Of a stretch of 64,000 nt of DNA, positions 7,755-16,479 are shown piece after piece. Origin of the DNA: Alicyclobacillus sp. SO9 (lineage in GTDB: Bacteria > Bacillota > Bacilli > Alicyclobacillales > Alicyclobacillaceae); NCBI RefSeq assembly GCF_016406125.1, contig NZ_CP066339.1, positions 3,782,001 to 3,846,000 of the forward strand, read 5' to 3'. The first letter of the stretch is position 1. Each line of letters starts with the position of its first letter. The notes below the pieces were generated by a model. It was not told the origin of the DNA. It did no database searches and saw only the letters and a list, made by a program, of their open reading frames with translations. Both the position numbers and the translations under genes were made by a program.

Positions 7755-9050
7755 CTATACCCTCTCAGTGTGAAACCGCAATACTGCCTTTCTAAGATTT
7801 TCTGCAAGTGTATTCAGTGATTCGGCACTCGCCGCAACTTCCTGCATTGTACCGACTTGCTGCCGACCAAACGCGGCAATCTTTTCAAGGGTTTGTGCTG
7901 TTTGCCTTGAGATTCTGTTCATTGACTGCAAAGCCTCTGACGATGTCTTTGCTGAGGATTCAACCAACTTCATGGCCTTGGTTCCATTCTCAGCAGACGA
8001 AGCCCTGTGACCCGCTTCTTCTGCGAACTGAACAAACATACCTTTGGATAGAGAGACGGCATCCGTAGATTGTTTCGTCTGTTGCTGCGCTTCATTCATC
8101 ATGGTACCCGCCTGTATCACACGGCCGTGAATACTCTCTACCAATTGCACGATAAACTTAGCTGCCGTCTTCGACTCGTCCGCCAGCTTCCGCACTTCCT
8201 GCGCTACGACCTCGAATCCTCGCCCTTCCTCACCTGCGCGTGCTGCTTCAATGGAAGCATTTAAAGCTAACAGATTGGTCTGTGCAGCAATACGCTGTAT
8301 CAGCGACATAGTTTCAACAATTCGTTCCACTTCCTGTTCCAACTCTGCCATGACGGTGCCCACATTCTGAATGGTAATTTGAAAACCCCGCATTTGCTGT
8401 TCTGCGGAATCAGCCTGGGCTTTGCCTTCATTCGCGTGAAGCAATGACTGCTCTGATTCTTCATACAAAGTCTCAGAAAATGCACAAACGTCCACAATCT
8501 GCTTCATTGCCTCTTCCATCTTTCGCAGTGCTTCATCGGACTGCTCTTTCTGGGAGAGTGCTGTATCTGCTACTTCCTGAGTCTGATTGGCGGCCTCTTC
8601 AGCGGTGGCCGCTGTTTCTTCAGCACTGGAAGTCAGTTGCTGGCTTGCCGATGAAATTGAATCCGCAGCTCCTTGCATTTTGTAGATAGCGTCCCGAACC
8701 CTTTCTGTCATAGTTTCCAGGTTCTTAGCCAATTGACCAAGGTCATCCGTTGCTGTGACGTCTAGCTGCACATGGCTGAAATCTCCTTCAGCCATGCTAT
8801 TCACCCGGCGGGATAGGACAGATATTGGCTTCATGAGCCATTGAACATATTTTAAGGAGACAATCGTGCCAATCACAACAGATGCAATAACGATTGCCGC
8901 AAATACAGACACTGCTTTTAAATCCTTTAACGCAAGAGCTAGAAACAGCATAACTCCGTTAATACATGCAACAACCACAGCCATTCCAGCCCATAAAATA
9001 CTGATTTTCGTACTGATAGTCCATCGATTAAACACTCTAATGAGCCCCAT
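7755..9050 (-). CDS. Methyl-accepting chemotaxis protein without extracellular sensor domain
   Basis: About 431 residues. Two adjacent hydrophobic helices ([20 protein letters not shown] and [18 protein letters not shown]) are separated by only about 12 residues, so there is no ligand-binding ectodomain. A HAMP domain ([19 protein letters not shown]) and a long signalling coiled coil follow, with the conserved hairpin [23 protein letters not shown] 9050 is preferred over a GTG ten codons earlier because AAGGAGG lies between them; spacing of 12 nt is a little long. It is co-transcribed with the CheW gene. Lack of an ectodomain suggests sensing of membrane state, energy or a partner protein. 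Confidence 0.92.
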   Translation of the reverse strand: MGLIRVFNRWTISTKISILWAGMAVVVACINGVMLFLALALKDLKAVSVFAAIVIASVVIGTIVSLKYVQWLMKPISVLSRRVNSMAEGDFSHVQLDVTATDDLGQLAKNLETMTERVRDAIYKMQGAADSISSASQQLTSSAEETAATAEEAANQTQEVADTALSQKEQSDEALRKMEEAMKQIVDVCAFSETLYEESEQSLLHANEGKAQADSAEQQMRGFQITIQNVGTVMAELEQEVERIVETMSLIQRIAAQTNLLALNASIEAARAGEEGRGFEVVAQEVRKLADESKTAAKFIVQLVESIHGRVIQAGTMMNEAQQQTKQSTDAVSLSKGMFVQFAEEAGHRASSAENGTKAMKLVESSAKTSSEALQSMNRISRQTAQTLEKIAAFGRQQVGTMQEVAASAESLNTLAENLRKAVLRFHTERV

Positions 9051-9302
9051 AAAATCTTCGAACCTCCTTGACCTCAACACTGTTCTTCTGTGATCTGCCT
9101 TGGCGCAGCGCCTATAGTCATTCCATTCATAAGCTGGATTTCCCTACCTTTCCATACCATAAAATGAAACGATTTTATGTCCAATTCTCCTTCAGTCGAC
9201 ATTATAAATTGACCTCCAGAAACAGTAAGTTGAGTGGAACAAAGACCACTCGCTGTGATACGATGTGACAGAATAGTTGTGCAGTGACAAGGAGGAACTC
9301 GC

Positions 9303-9653
9303 ATGGAGCGGATCGTAAAAGACCAAGTACAATCCGAACTGGATAAATACGCAAATCAGGATCTCTATATTCACCTGGAAACTACAAACGGAGCTTATGC
9401 TACGCATAATTCTGAGAGCAAGATGAACGTGGGAGCTTATATTCGCAACGGCAAAATCCGTTACGAACGAGGTGTGATAACTGGAAACGGCCCCCACCGC
9501 GTCGGACTGAAAATGGAAAACGGCTGGGTGTATGCGGAAGGCTTAACCGACTGGGAACTCGACAGTGAAGGAAGGCTGCTGCTGGCGGGACACGACGAAT
9601 TAGGCCGCCTGGCCGTCGCACTTGAAGTCAGCCCGCAACCATTCAGGATGTGA
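9303..9653 (+). CDS. yojF: YojF-family (DUF1806) protein
   Basis: A 116-residue soluble protein beginning MERIVKDQVQSELDKYANQD, with a small beta-rich body (GAYIRNGKIRYERG, GWVYAEGLTDWE). It matches the YojF family in length and in being directly upstream of bshB2, with overlapping stop and ribosome-binding sequences. Its job is not established; the tight coupling suggests a role with bacillithiol biosynthesis. The start ATG follows CAAGGAGGAACTCGC. Confidence 0.85.
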   Translation: MERIVKDQVQSELDKYANQDLYIHLETTNGAYATHNSESKMNVGAYIRNGKIRYERGVITGNGPHRVGLKMENGWVYAEGLTDWELDSEGRLLLAGHDELGRLAVALEVSPQPFRM

Positions 9654-9667
9654 CAGGAGGAAACAAT

Positions 9668-10336
9668 GTGGAACGGCACGTACTGGTAGTATTACCTCAT
9701 CCTGACGACGAGTCCTTTGGCGCAGGAGGTACCATTGCTCTGCATCGTCAAGCAGGTACTCCCGTCACCTATTTGTGCGGAACGCTGGGTCAGATGGGCA
9801 GGAATATGGGAAAGCCGTTTTTTGCTACAAGAGAGCGGCTTCCAGACATTCGCAAAAGTGAACTTGAGGCAGCCTGCGCAGTTCTCGATATTCAAGATTT
9901 GCGGTTCATGGGACTCCGAGATAAAACCGTTGAATTTGAAGATCCCGAAATACTGGCCAACAGAATTCTAGCAGTCATAAACGAAGTCAATCCTACTTTA
10001 ATCATCACTCAGTATCCGGGGTTTGCTGTGCACCCTGATCATAATGCGATGGGACATGCGACGGTCTTAGCTGTGGCAAAGCTGCCCAAAGAGTCACGTC
10101 CACCAGTACATTGCATGGCAATGGCGAGAAATCGCTTTGACGCGTTGGGACGGCCTGATGTTGTCGTCGACATCACTCAGACGTCTAAGACAAAGCTCAA
10201 TGCGATTCGTGCACACCGCTCGCAAAGCGAAGGGTTGCTCCAACAATTTGAAAGCGGACAAGATATGGCAGCAAAGAGGAGAGTTGAGCAATTCCTGCAA
10301 CAAGAAATGTTTTGGCTGTATCCTTTTGAAGACTAG
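9668..10336 (+). CDS. bshB2: Bacillithiol biosynthesis deacetylase BshB2 (YojG)
   Basis: A 222-residue LmbE/PIG-L-type zinc hydrolase that deacetylates GlcNAc-malate to GlcN-malate in bacillithiol synthesis. Metal-binding motif PHPDDESFG is near the N-terminus and the HPDHNAMG motif near residue 125. GTG 9668 is chosen since AGGAGG lies 7 nt upstream, giving the length of B. subtilis YojG. It is translationally linked to yojF (stop 9653). BshB2 deacetylases of this class can also act on bacillithiol S-conjugates, but that is family knowledge. Confidence 0.93.
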   Translation: MERHVLVVLPHPDDESFGAGGTIALHRQAGTPVTYLCGTLGQMGRNMGKPFFATRERLPDIRKSELEAACAVLDIQDLRFMGLRDKTVEFEDPEILANRILAVINEVNPTLIITQYPGFAVHPDHNAMGHATVLAVAKLPKESRPPVHCMAMARNRFDALGRPDVVVDITQTSKTKLNAIRAHRSQSEGLLQQFESGQDMAAKRRVEQFLQQEMFWLYPFED

Positions 10337-10448
10337 GCAGTAGAACAACATTTGAAGTGTTACAATGTTACAACCTCAGAACAGCATTAGGTGCCCGTAC
10401 ACATACCACCCCGCCGTCCCGCCGTCGTCTCTTAGTCCTTCTATACCA

Positions 10449-10479
10449 GAGAAGATAGTCTCTCTGAGACTATCTTCTC
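10449..10479. terminator. Perfect 14-bp inverted repeat between bshB2 and yneR-like gene
   Basis: GAGAAGATAGTCTC (10449-10462) and its exact complement (10466-10479) flank a TCT loop. No U-tract follows on either strand. It may be a weak terminator or mRNA stabiliser, or an operator, since each arm is also partly self-complementary. Confidence 0.5.
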
Positions 10480-10547
10480 CTCATCCTTCTCGGCAGACTA
10501 GTAATAGAGCGATATACACTACCGTCAAAGGAAGGTGTGACGCACCT

Positions 10548-10844
10548 ATGAATATCCAGATGGATGCCAAGTCACTACAATGGTTTCACGACGAACTCCC
10601 AGTGAAAAAAGGAGACGGTGTCAGGTTTTTTGTACGATATGGCGGAGAGTCTACCGTGCACCCTGCCTTTTCCTTGGGGGTAACTGTCGAGTCACCTACA
10701 AACGTCGCTACCAGTGTAACCAAGCATAATATCCTGTTTTTCGTCCGCGAAGAAGATGCCTGGTACTTTAATGGAAATGATTTAAGTGTAGTTTACAATC
10801 CAGATGAGGAAGAAATTCAGTTTCAAGTAGAATCGCTTCATTAG
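10548..10844 (+). CDS. HesB/YneR-family protein lacking cysteines
   Basis: A 98-residue protein of the Fe-S biosynthesis (HesB/IscA-like) fold as found in B. subtilis YneR: GDGVRFFVRYGG, PAFSLGV and a C-terminal YNPDEEEIQFQVE. Real A-type scaffolds carry three cysteines; this protein has none, as is usual for the YneR branch, so iron-sulfur carriage is unlikely. ATG 10548 with GGAAGGTG upstream is chosen; an extension further upstream would translate the hairpin region. Function is unknown. Confidence 0.8.
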   Translation: MNIQMDAKSLQWFHDELPVKKGDGVRFFVRYGGESTVHPAFSLGVTVESPTNVATSVTKHNILFFVREEDAWYFNGNDLSVVYNPDEEEIQFQVESLH

Positions 10845-10949
10845 ATCAGACAGCGGAGCGTTCAGGCTGCCAGTCTGAGTACGTTTATTCACCATTGCGT
10901 GTGTTCATCATCCCGTTGTTCCCTATTACGCTACCCGTGAAGAGTTAAC

Positions 10950-11000
10950 AAACGGCTGCCCCAACCTGGCTGCTAAAGACAGCCAAGGGACAGCCGTTTT
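10950..11000. terminator. Bidirectional terminator between yneR-like gene and qoxD
   Basis: AAACGGCTG (10950-10958) pairs with CAGCCGTTT (10991-10999), with additional pairing inside (CCC/GGG and GGCTG/CAGCC). It ends in TTTT on the plus strand and GTTTGTT on the minus strand, between two convergent genes. Confidence 0.75.
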
Positions 11001-11022
11001 ACGGTCAACATAACTTTACTTT

Positions 11023-11364
11023 TTACGATACGATGGAGTTAAATCCCATAATCCAAACCGACATGAATGCTATGGCGAAGGTAAAAAACAAGCCCAACAC
11101 GAGGCCCATTGCGTGATAGGCTGGCCCGTCACTCTCCGTAACGTGCATGAAGAAGAATAACTGAACGACAATCTGAAACGCTGCCAATATCACAAGAACA
11201 ACAATCAATGGTTGGAAACTCATTGAATGTGTTAATGCTAAGGAGAACGAAATACCCGTCAGCACCAAGGAAAGCAGATAGCCAACAATGTACTTTCCTG
11301 ACTTATGTTTGTGCCTTGGTGTTACTGTCTGCTGCTGGACAGATGTTCCGGTTTGTGCAGACAT
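11023..11364 (-). CDS. qoxD: Quinol oxidase subunit IV (copy 1)
   Basis: A 113-residue protein with three hydrophobic helices and the family motif VQLFFFMHV. Subunit IV of aa3/bo3-type quinol oxidases (QoxD/CyoD) stabilises the CuB centre during assembly. It is the last gene of operon 1 and starts next to the qoxC stop. It closely resembles the copy at 19987-20313, including the VQLFFFMHVTESD-like stretch. Confidence 0.92.
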   Translation of the reverse strand: MSAQTGTSVQQQTVTPRHKHKSGKYIVGYLLSLVLTGISFSLALTHSMSFQPLIVVLVILAAFQIVVQLFFFMHVTESDGPAYHAMGLVLGLFFTFAIAFMSVWIMGFNSIVS

Positions 11365-11994
11365 CTACATCACCACCCCTGACAAATAGACGATGGTAAA
11401 AATGAAGACCCAGACAACATCCAGAAAGTGCCAATAGAGGTTCACAATGAACACCTTTCGAGAGGTTGCAGGCGTCAAGCCGCGTCGAGCCACGTTAATC
11501 ATTGTTAGAAGCATCCATACAATGCCAATGGAGACGTGCGTTCCATGTGTTCCTACGAGGGTAAAAAACGCAGACAGAAAGGCGCTGCGTTGCATGGTTG
11601 CTCCGGCCAGTACGTCCGTTGCAAATTCATGGGCTTCAAAGCCGATAAAAGACAAGCCCAGTAAAATAGTCACAATCATCCAGCTGATAACTGCCCTCTT
11701 GTTTCCATTGCGCATAGATAGGGTTGCAAGCCCGCCTGTAAAACTGCTCGTTAACAAAATGAACGTCTCTGAGGTAAAGCCGGGAACGTCGAACAGTTGA
11801 TGAGCTGTAGGACCGCCGTCTGTATGAGTTCGAAGCACCAGATAGGTGGCGAACAGACACCCAAACAGCAGCATGTCCGTTGCAAGAAAAATCCAGAATC
11901 CCAGGATTTTAACGGAGTCGTTGGGAGTTTGGTACTCCAACGGCAGCTCAGACATAGCAGCGCCTTGCTTGAGATGAGTTTCTGAGACTGCCAT
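11365..11994 (-). CDS. qoxC: Quinol oxidase subunit III (copy 1)
   Basis: A 209-residue membrane protein with five helices, beginning ILGFWIFLATDMLLFGCLFA and containing FTLVGTHGTHVSIGIVW, both typical of heme-copper oxidase subunit III. It has the five-helix form of quinol oxidases (CyoC/QoxC). ATG follows GGGGAGGTTATAAGCT. It overlaps the operon order qoxA-B-C-D tightly, with 3 bp to qoxB and none to qoxD. Confidence 0.94.
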   Translation of the reverse strand: MAVSETHLKQGAAMSELPLEYQTPNDSVKILGFWIFLATDMLLFGCLFATYLVLRTHTDGGPTAHQLFDVPGFTSETFILLTSSFTGGLATLSMRNGNKRAVISWMIVTILLGLSFIGFEAHEFATDVLAGATMQRSAFLSAFFTLVGTHGTHVSIGIVWMLLTMINVARRGLTPATSRKVFIVNLYWHFLDVVWVFIFTIVYLSGVVM

Positions 11995-11997
11995 AGC

Positions 11998-13968
11998 TTA
12001 TAACCTCCCCGTGGCTGCTTCTGTCTCCAGAATTTCATCGACAGGGACAGCGTATTCGTCATGAACTTCCAAAGCACGGTGAATCATGATGGCCGCAACA
12101 ATCGCGAGTGCAGCAAACCCAAGTATCAACCAGTGAAAAACGAATCCGAAACCGGCGAAAAAGAACGCGACTCCCATTAAGAAGGGTCGAGCACTGTTCT
12201 TTGGCATTTCAATCGACTTCAAGGTTTCTGCTTTCGGTCGGAGTTCATGGGTTCTGTTGTTTTCCTTTAACTCCCACCAATAATCCCGTTCTGTCACCGT
12301 TGGAATGACAGCGAAGTTGTAGTGAGGTGCCGGTGAAGGCAAAGACCATTCCAGCGTTCTTCCATTCCAAGGATCTCCAGTCAAGTCCCGTTCACCGTAT
12401 TTGATACTGTAAATGACTTCAATGACAATGAACAAAAAGCCGAGACCCATTAGATAAGCACCGATTGTAGAAATGAAGTTGAGAGTACCCCAACCCATGC
12501 CTGCCGGGTAGGTGTACATACGTCGTTGCATACCCATGAATCCCAGGGCATATTGCGGCATGAAACAGACATAAAACCCAATATTAAACAGCACCATAGC
12601 CCACATACCAAGTTTTTTATCGAGTTTGAATCCAAACATTTTTGGCCACCAATAGTACATGCCAGCTAAGAGTCCGTAGACTGTTCCACCAATCAGGGTT
12701 TGGTGGAAGTGAGCAATGAGAAAGTAACTGTTGTGGTATTGATAGTCTGCGGGTGCAACGGCTAACATGACTCCTGTTGCACCGCCCATCAGAAAGTTGA
12801 GAACAAAAGATGCTGTCCACCACATGGGCAGTGACATGGTCACTCGGCCTCGGTACATGGTAAACAACCAGTTGAATACCTTCACTCCAGTTGGAATCGC
12901 CACCATCATCGATGCAACCGCAAAGAACGTATTAACATTCGCACCAGCTCCCATCGTGAAGAAATGGTGAGCCCAAACGAAGTAGCTGATAACGCTGATG
13001 AGCAGAAGTGACGCAACCATGGAACTGTACCCAAAAATCCTTTTCTTCGAAAATGTTGCCACGACCTCTGAAAATATCCCGAAAGCAGGCAAAATGACGA
13101 TGTAGACTTCAGGGTGTCCCCAAATCCAAAACAGGTTGACAAACATCATCGGGTCCCCGCCGTGAAGCATTGTAAAGAAGTGGGTTCCAAAGACTCGGTC
13201 TAAGAGCAGTAACGCCAAAGCAATTGCAAGTGCCGGAAAGGCTGCAATAATAACGATGCTTGCTGCCACTACGCTCCAGGTGAATAGAGGCATTTTCATT
13301 AACTTCATGCCAGGAGCACGCATCTTAAATATCGTCGCAAGGAAATTAATCCCCGTTCCGATACTCCCAATTCCCGTAATCTGAACAGCGAGCAAGTAAA
13401 AGTTTTCCCCGGGTCCCTTGTCAAATCCCAACTCCGTCAACGGAGGATAACTCACCCATCCTGCGTCTGGTGAGCCGCCGAAGACAAAAGACAAGTTGAA
13501 TAATAAGGCGGCAAAGAAGAACAACCAAAAGCTGATTGCGTTTAAATACGGGAATGCAACATCACGTGCACCAATTTGCAGTGGTACAACAATGTTGAAC
13601 ATGGCGAAGATAAAGGGCATTGCCATGAAAAGAATCATGATGGTTCCGTGTGTGGTAAAAATCTGATCGTAGTGCTCTGCAGTCAGCAGATGATTATTCG
13701 GCACAGCAAGCTGTGTTCTCATAAGGAGCGCGTCCACGCCCCCTCGAAACATCATCAGTAAAGCGGCAATCAGATACATAATGCCAATCTTTTTGTGGTC
13801 GACAGTCGTCAGCCATTCATCCCACAACCATTTCCATTTTTTGAAGTGCGTCAGCACACCTATGATTCCGACGGATGTAAGCAAAATGAGCACATCTGAT
13901 GTCCAAATCATGGGGCCTTCATTCCACATGAGATATGTGTTGGCAAAGTGCCAAAACCATTGCGGCAC
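11998..13968 (-). CDS. qoxB: Quinol oxidase subunit I (copy 1), heme-copper catalytic subunit
   Basis: About 656 residues and 14-15 helices. It carries the binuclear-centre residues: GHPEVYIVILPAFG (CuB His and cross-linked Tyr), HHFFTMG (two CuB His) and HNSYFLIAHFHQTLIGG (heme ligands), plus the low-spin heme His in THGTIMILF. The Glu in GHPE marks an A1-type oxidase with D and K proton channels. It reduces oxygen to water with electrons from quinol and pumps protons across the membrane. GTG 13968 is chosen from AAAGGAGTGATTTTG upstream; the TTG at 13986 sits too near its own GGAG. The C-terminal helix extension is typical of QoxB/CyoB. Confidence 0.96.
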   Translation of the reverse strand: MPQWFWHFANTYLMWNEGPMIWTSDVLILLTSVGIIGVLTHFKKWKWLWDEWLTTVDHKKIGIMYLIAALLMMFRGGVDALLMRTQLAVPNNHLLTAEHYDQIFTTHGTIMILFMAMPFIFAMFNIVVPLQIGARDVAFPYLNAISFWLFFFAALLFNLSFVFGGSPDAGWVSYPPLTELGFDKGPGENFYLLAVQITGIGSIGTGINFLATIFKMRAPGMKLMKMPLFTWSVVAASIVIIAAFPALAIALALLLLDRVFGTHFFTMLHGGDPMMFVNLFWIWGHPEVYIVILPAFGIFSEVVATFSKKRIFGYSSMVASLLLISVISYFVWAHHFFTMGAGANVNTFFAVASMMVAIPTGVKVFNWLFTMYRGRVTMSLPMWWTASFVLNFLMGGATGVMLAVAPADYQYHNSYFLIAHFHQTLIGGTVYGLLAGMYYWWPKMFGFKLDKKLGMWAMVLFNIGFYVCFMPQYALGFMGMQRRMYTYPAGMGWGTLNFISTIGAYLMGLGFLFIVIEVIYSIKYGERDLTGDPWNGRTLEWSLPSPAPHYNFAVIPTVTERDYWWELKENNRTHELRPKAETLKSIEMPKNSARPFLMGVAFFFAGFGFVFHWLILGFAALAIVAAIMIHRALEVHDEYAVPVDEILETEAATGRL

Positions 13969-13992
13969 CAAAATCACTCCTTTCAATACTCC

Positions 13993-14895
13993 TTAATGAT
14001 TGAGTCCAGCAGCCTTCATCATATGATTCATGTATTTTCCGCCCTCTTTCGAAACCACGTCCTTGTATAGGTTGGGCGGAAAGCCTGAATAGGACTTCGT
14101 TCCCACAACACTAGGGTCTGTAAGTTGTTTGTATGCCGATTGCGTCAGTCTTGGCGACGTAGCCTTGATTTTCTTCACCCATTGATTGAACTGTGTCTGG
14201 GACTTAGCAACAACGTGAAAATACATGTGTGCAAAACCTTTGCCGGTAAAGTTAGCCCCGTGGCCGTAATAGGTCCCGGCCTTATCGGCTTGCAACCACA
14301 GTCCCATCGACATTCCAGGCATGGTGTACTCTTGTCCTCCCAGTTGAGGTACCCAAAACGAGTTCATGGGTCCGTTGGCCGTAAGTTGAAATCGTACAGG
14401 GACACCAGTCGGGATATCAGCGTAATTAACAGTGGCGACTTGCTGTCCCGGATACTGGAACAGCCATTTCCAATCCAGTGAAGTCACTTGAATGGTTATT
14501 GGCTTCACACTCTTTTCCGGGGGATGAACCAACGCGAATGTAGTTTTCGCAGTGAAACCGCCCAAAACTGCAACGATAACAATCGGAATTCCCCACCAAA
14601 TCAGTTCCATAGTGCGGTTCTCTGACCACTTTGGCTGATATGGAGCCTTATTCCCCGGCTTGTCGCGGTAGCGAATGAGAACATAGACCATGAAGAGAAA
14701 GACCGGAGTAATGATTGCCAAGACGAGGATGGCCGACAATTCAATAAGATGAAGTTCTTCCCTGCCGACAGGACCGGCAGGATGCAACACTACAAACCTG
14801 GACCCGCAGCCAGTCAGCAATACTGCTGTCGCTGCTGAGAGGGCTAGCAGAAACGATTTCGAATGGCGGCGTCGACGTTGATTCGGCGTCTGCAA
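13993..14895 (-). CDS. qoxA: Quinol oxidase subunit II (copy 1), lipoprotein
   Basis: 300 residues. The signal peptide ends in a lipobox (LLTGC), then two helices and a cupredoxin domain with GGQEYTMPGMSMGLWLQADK and ANFTGKGFAHMYF. The CuA ligands (two Cys, His, Met, Glu) of cytochrome c oxidases are absent, so this is a quinol oxidase of the QoxA/CyoA type. The start is TTG, set by AAGGAGATATTGCC. It is first in operon qoxABCD. The upstream region holds a perfect TGTGA-N6-TCACA box. Confidence 0.95.
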   Translation of the reverse strand: MQTPNQRRRRHSKSFLLALSAATAVLLTGCGSRFVVLHPAGPVGREELHLIELSAILVLAIITPVFLFMVYVLIRYRDKPGNKAPYQPKWSENRTMELIWWGIPIVIVAVLGGFTAKTTFALVHPPEKSVKPITIQVTSLDWKWLFQYPGQQVATVNYADIPTGVPVRFQLTANGPMNSFWVPQLGGQEYTMPGMSMGLWLQADKAGTYYGHGANFTGKGFAHMYFHVVAKSQTQFNQWVKKIKATSPRLTQSAYKQLTDPSVVGTKSYSGFPPNLYKDVVSKEGGKYMNHMMKAAGLNH

Positions 14896-14987
14896 GGCAA
14901 TATCTCCTTTCTATTGCTGTCCGTTGGTGAGTACATAGGCAGCATCAAACTGTAGTAACAGAATACGACGCGGCAAAATATTGATTT

Positions 14988-15003
14988 TGTGATCTGCGTC
15001 ACA
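14988..15003. promoter_or_regulatory. Perfect Crp/Fnr-family palindrome TGTGA-N6-TCACA
   Basis: TGTGATCTGCGTCACA is an exact match to the Crp/Fnr half-site pair. It lies 93-108 bp upstream of the qoxA start of operon 1. Operon 2 has no such site, so the two oxidases may be regulated oppositely. Which regulator binds it is inference. Confidence 0.6.
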
Positions 15004-15062
15004 CTTCCAGCGCATAAAATTCCGGCGTTCACACTTTGTTCTATTTTTCGTGACAACAACAA

Positions 15063-15107
15063 AAACGGATTCTCCTACAGCGACAAGGTCCCTGTAGGAG
15101 AATCCGT
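15063..15107 (-). terminator. Terminator with perfect 17-bp stem
   Basis: AACGGATTCTCCTACAG (15063-15079) and its exact complement (15091-15107) surround an 11-nt loop. On the minus strand the stem runs into TTTTTGTTGTT. It probably ends transcription of the metallo-hydrolase gene and insulates qox operon 1. Confidence 0.8.
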
Positions 15108-15241
15108 TCCATTTACAGTCAGGAAACTCCAATTTAGTTTTTACTACTTGACACAATTACGCTTCAGCGAGCCACGCAACAAATAAGCCTTCGTCCTTCC
15201 ATCGTATCCGTACTTCTCCATGTTGTGTGCGGCTAGCCCAC

Positions 15242-15871
15242 CTAGACCATCACTTCCCATAGGTTCCCGCGTTGAACCGGAGTCCCATGAGCTGGACAGA
15301 CCCAGTCGAACGAAAGCTTTCCTACGGTACGAATCGACTGCTTCAACTCACCCTTATTCCAGTTCAGAAAACCGGGAGTCGCTTTCAGTTTCCCTTTGCT
15401 TGAAGTAACGAGATCGCCCGCAAAAAGCGTGTCTTGATACAGAACAGAAACATGTCCCGGGGTATGACCCGGTGTAGGTATGACTTCCAGATTACCAATC
15501 TTTTGACCGGGTCCATAGACAGCATCAACTGTCGGTGACTCGGCCTTGACGAGGGTTGCGATAACCCGCTTTAATCCGTGCCGCTTCTCCGTACCGTGGA
15601 TATACGGCAAGTCCTGTTCCGGCGCCCACAACGTGGCTTTGCTTTGTTCCTGCAAGAACTTTGCATTGCCAATGTGATCGACGTCGTGATGCGTCAGTAA
15701 GATATGTGCAATATCGTCTGGACGCAGTCCGAGTTCCTGCAGTTCTGCAACAATTCTGTCAGCCCGGCCAGGCATACCCGTATCAATCAGTACCGGCTCG
15801 TCACCCATCACCAAATAGACGTAGCTGCCTTTTGAGGCTTCGAGTAAGTAGACATTTGTATGAATTCTCAT
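15242..15871 (-). CDS. Metallo-beta-lactamase-fold hydrolase
   Basis: A 209-residue cytoplasmic protein with the zinc-binding motif LLTHHDVDHIG, a later PTPGHTPGH, an FAGDLVT aspartate and the C-terminal PAHGTPV histidine, so both metal sites look complete. ATG 15871 is chosen for GCGGAGGTGCGTGG upstream; an earlier ATG has no site. Members hydrolyse lactones, thioesters or similar; the substrate cannot be told. It lies between two divergent quinol oxidase operons. Confidence 0.88.
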   Translation of the reverse strand: MRIHTNVYLLEASKGSYVYLVMGDEPVLIDTGMPGRADRIVAELQELGLRPDDIAHILLTHHDVDHIGNAKFLQEQSKATLWAPEQDLPYIHGTEKRHGLKRVIATLVKAESPTVDAVYGPGQKIGNLEVIPTPGHTPGHVSVLYQDTLFAGDLVTSSKGKLKATPGFLNWNKGELKQSIRTVGKLSFDWVCPAHGTPVQRGNLWEVMV

Positions 15872-16022
15872 CCACGCACCTCCGCTCGACCTGTTCGAAA
15901 TCATTATATCGTTTTTTAGCACTGCTGTTGTTTAAGATCCCGGTCTCCCACACATACTAACTGCGCACCATACACTCAAGTGCACGCCCCCATCTATCCT
16001 TAAATGAAAAGGAGGCAGGCCA

Positions 16023-16148
16023 ATGCAGCGCAACCCTAATAAAGGTCTGGGCTCACTTTACTGGTCTATCATCATTACGGTTCTGGTTCTCTTTGTTTTG
16101 GCAGGAGTCCTGTGGTGGTATGATGCCAAGCTGATTCCAGGGCACTAG
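16023..16148 (+). CDS. Tiny single-helix membrane protein (41 aa)
   Basis: ATG at 16023 follows AAAAGGAGGCAGGCCA, an excellent binding site. The product has a polar start (MQRNPNKGLGSLYW), one helix (SIIITVLVLFVLAGVLWWYD) and a short tail ending IPGH. It lies between the two oxidase operons on the same strand as operon 2. Size and placement suggest an oxidase accessory subunit, but no family was recognised. Confidence 0.65.
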   Translation: MQRNPNKGLGSLYWSIIITVLVLFVLAGVLWWYDAKLIPGH

Positions 16149-16254
16149 ACGAAAGAAAACGGCAGCAGATGGACAAGCACTCAGCACGAAGTCCATAACA
16201 TTTCTCCATAGGTAAGTTCTACATAATTCACCGTAAGCGGGGAACAGTATTGCT

Positions 16255-16416
16255 ATGAATAGACAAAGACCAAGACGCGACACAAAGGCGAGAAAAAGAC
16301 TCGTAAATGCTAGAACTGCGACCATTGTTATTGCAGCGGTATTTTTGTTCGTTCTCCTATTGGAATTCCAAGAGTTTGTGCACCTGAGCTCACGCCTGTT
16401 TTACTTCATTCGCTAG
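16255..16416 (+). CDS. Small membrane protein, basic N-terminus (53 aa)
   Basis: An open frame from ATG 16255 to TAG 16416. The first 20 residues are very basic (MNRQRPRRDTKARKRLVNAR), followed by one helix (TATIVIAAVFLFVLLLEF) and FVHLSSRLFYFIR. The binding site is weak (GGGGA 11 nt upstream). The positive-inside layout is typical of a real single-pass protein. It is 63 bp before qoxA2, so probably in its leader. Confidence 0.45.
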   Translation: MNRQRPRRDTKARKRLVNARTATIVIAAVFLFVLLLEFQEFVHLSSRLFYFIR

Positions 16417-16479
16417 AGATTCGTCATGAAAACCATTGGCTTATCTCTTGTACACAGCGGGAAAGGAGTGGCAACAACT

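Larger units (their letters stand above)
14896..15241. other. Gene-free region upstream of qox operon 1
   Basis: This 346-bp stretch has no convincing gene. It holds the promoter of the minus-strand qoxABCD operon, an Fnr/Crp-type box at 14988-15003 and, further upstream, the terminator hairpin of the metallo-hydrolase gene at 15063-15107. Confidence 0.7.

Noticed and set aside
13993-14895. Cytochrome c oxidase (CuA) identity for the qox operons
   Set aside because: Both subunit II proteins lack the CuA cysteines and carry the quinol-oxidase-type sequence, so cytochrome c is not the donor.
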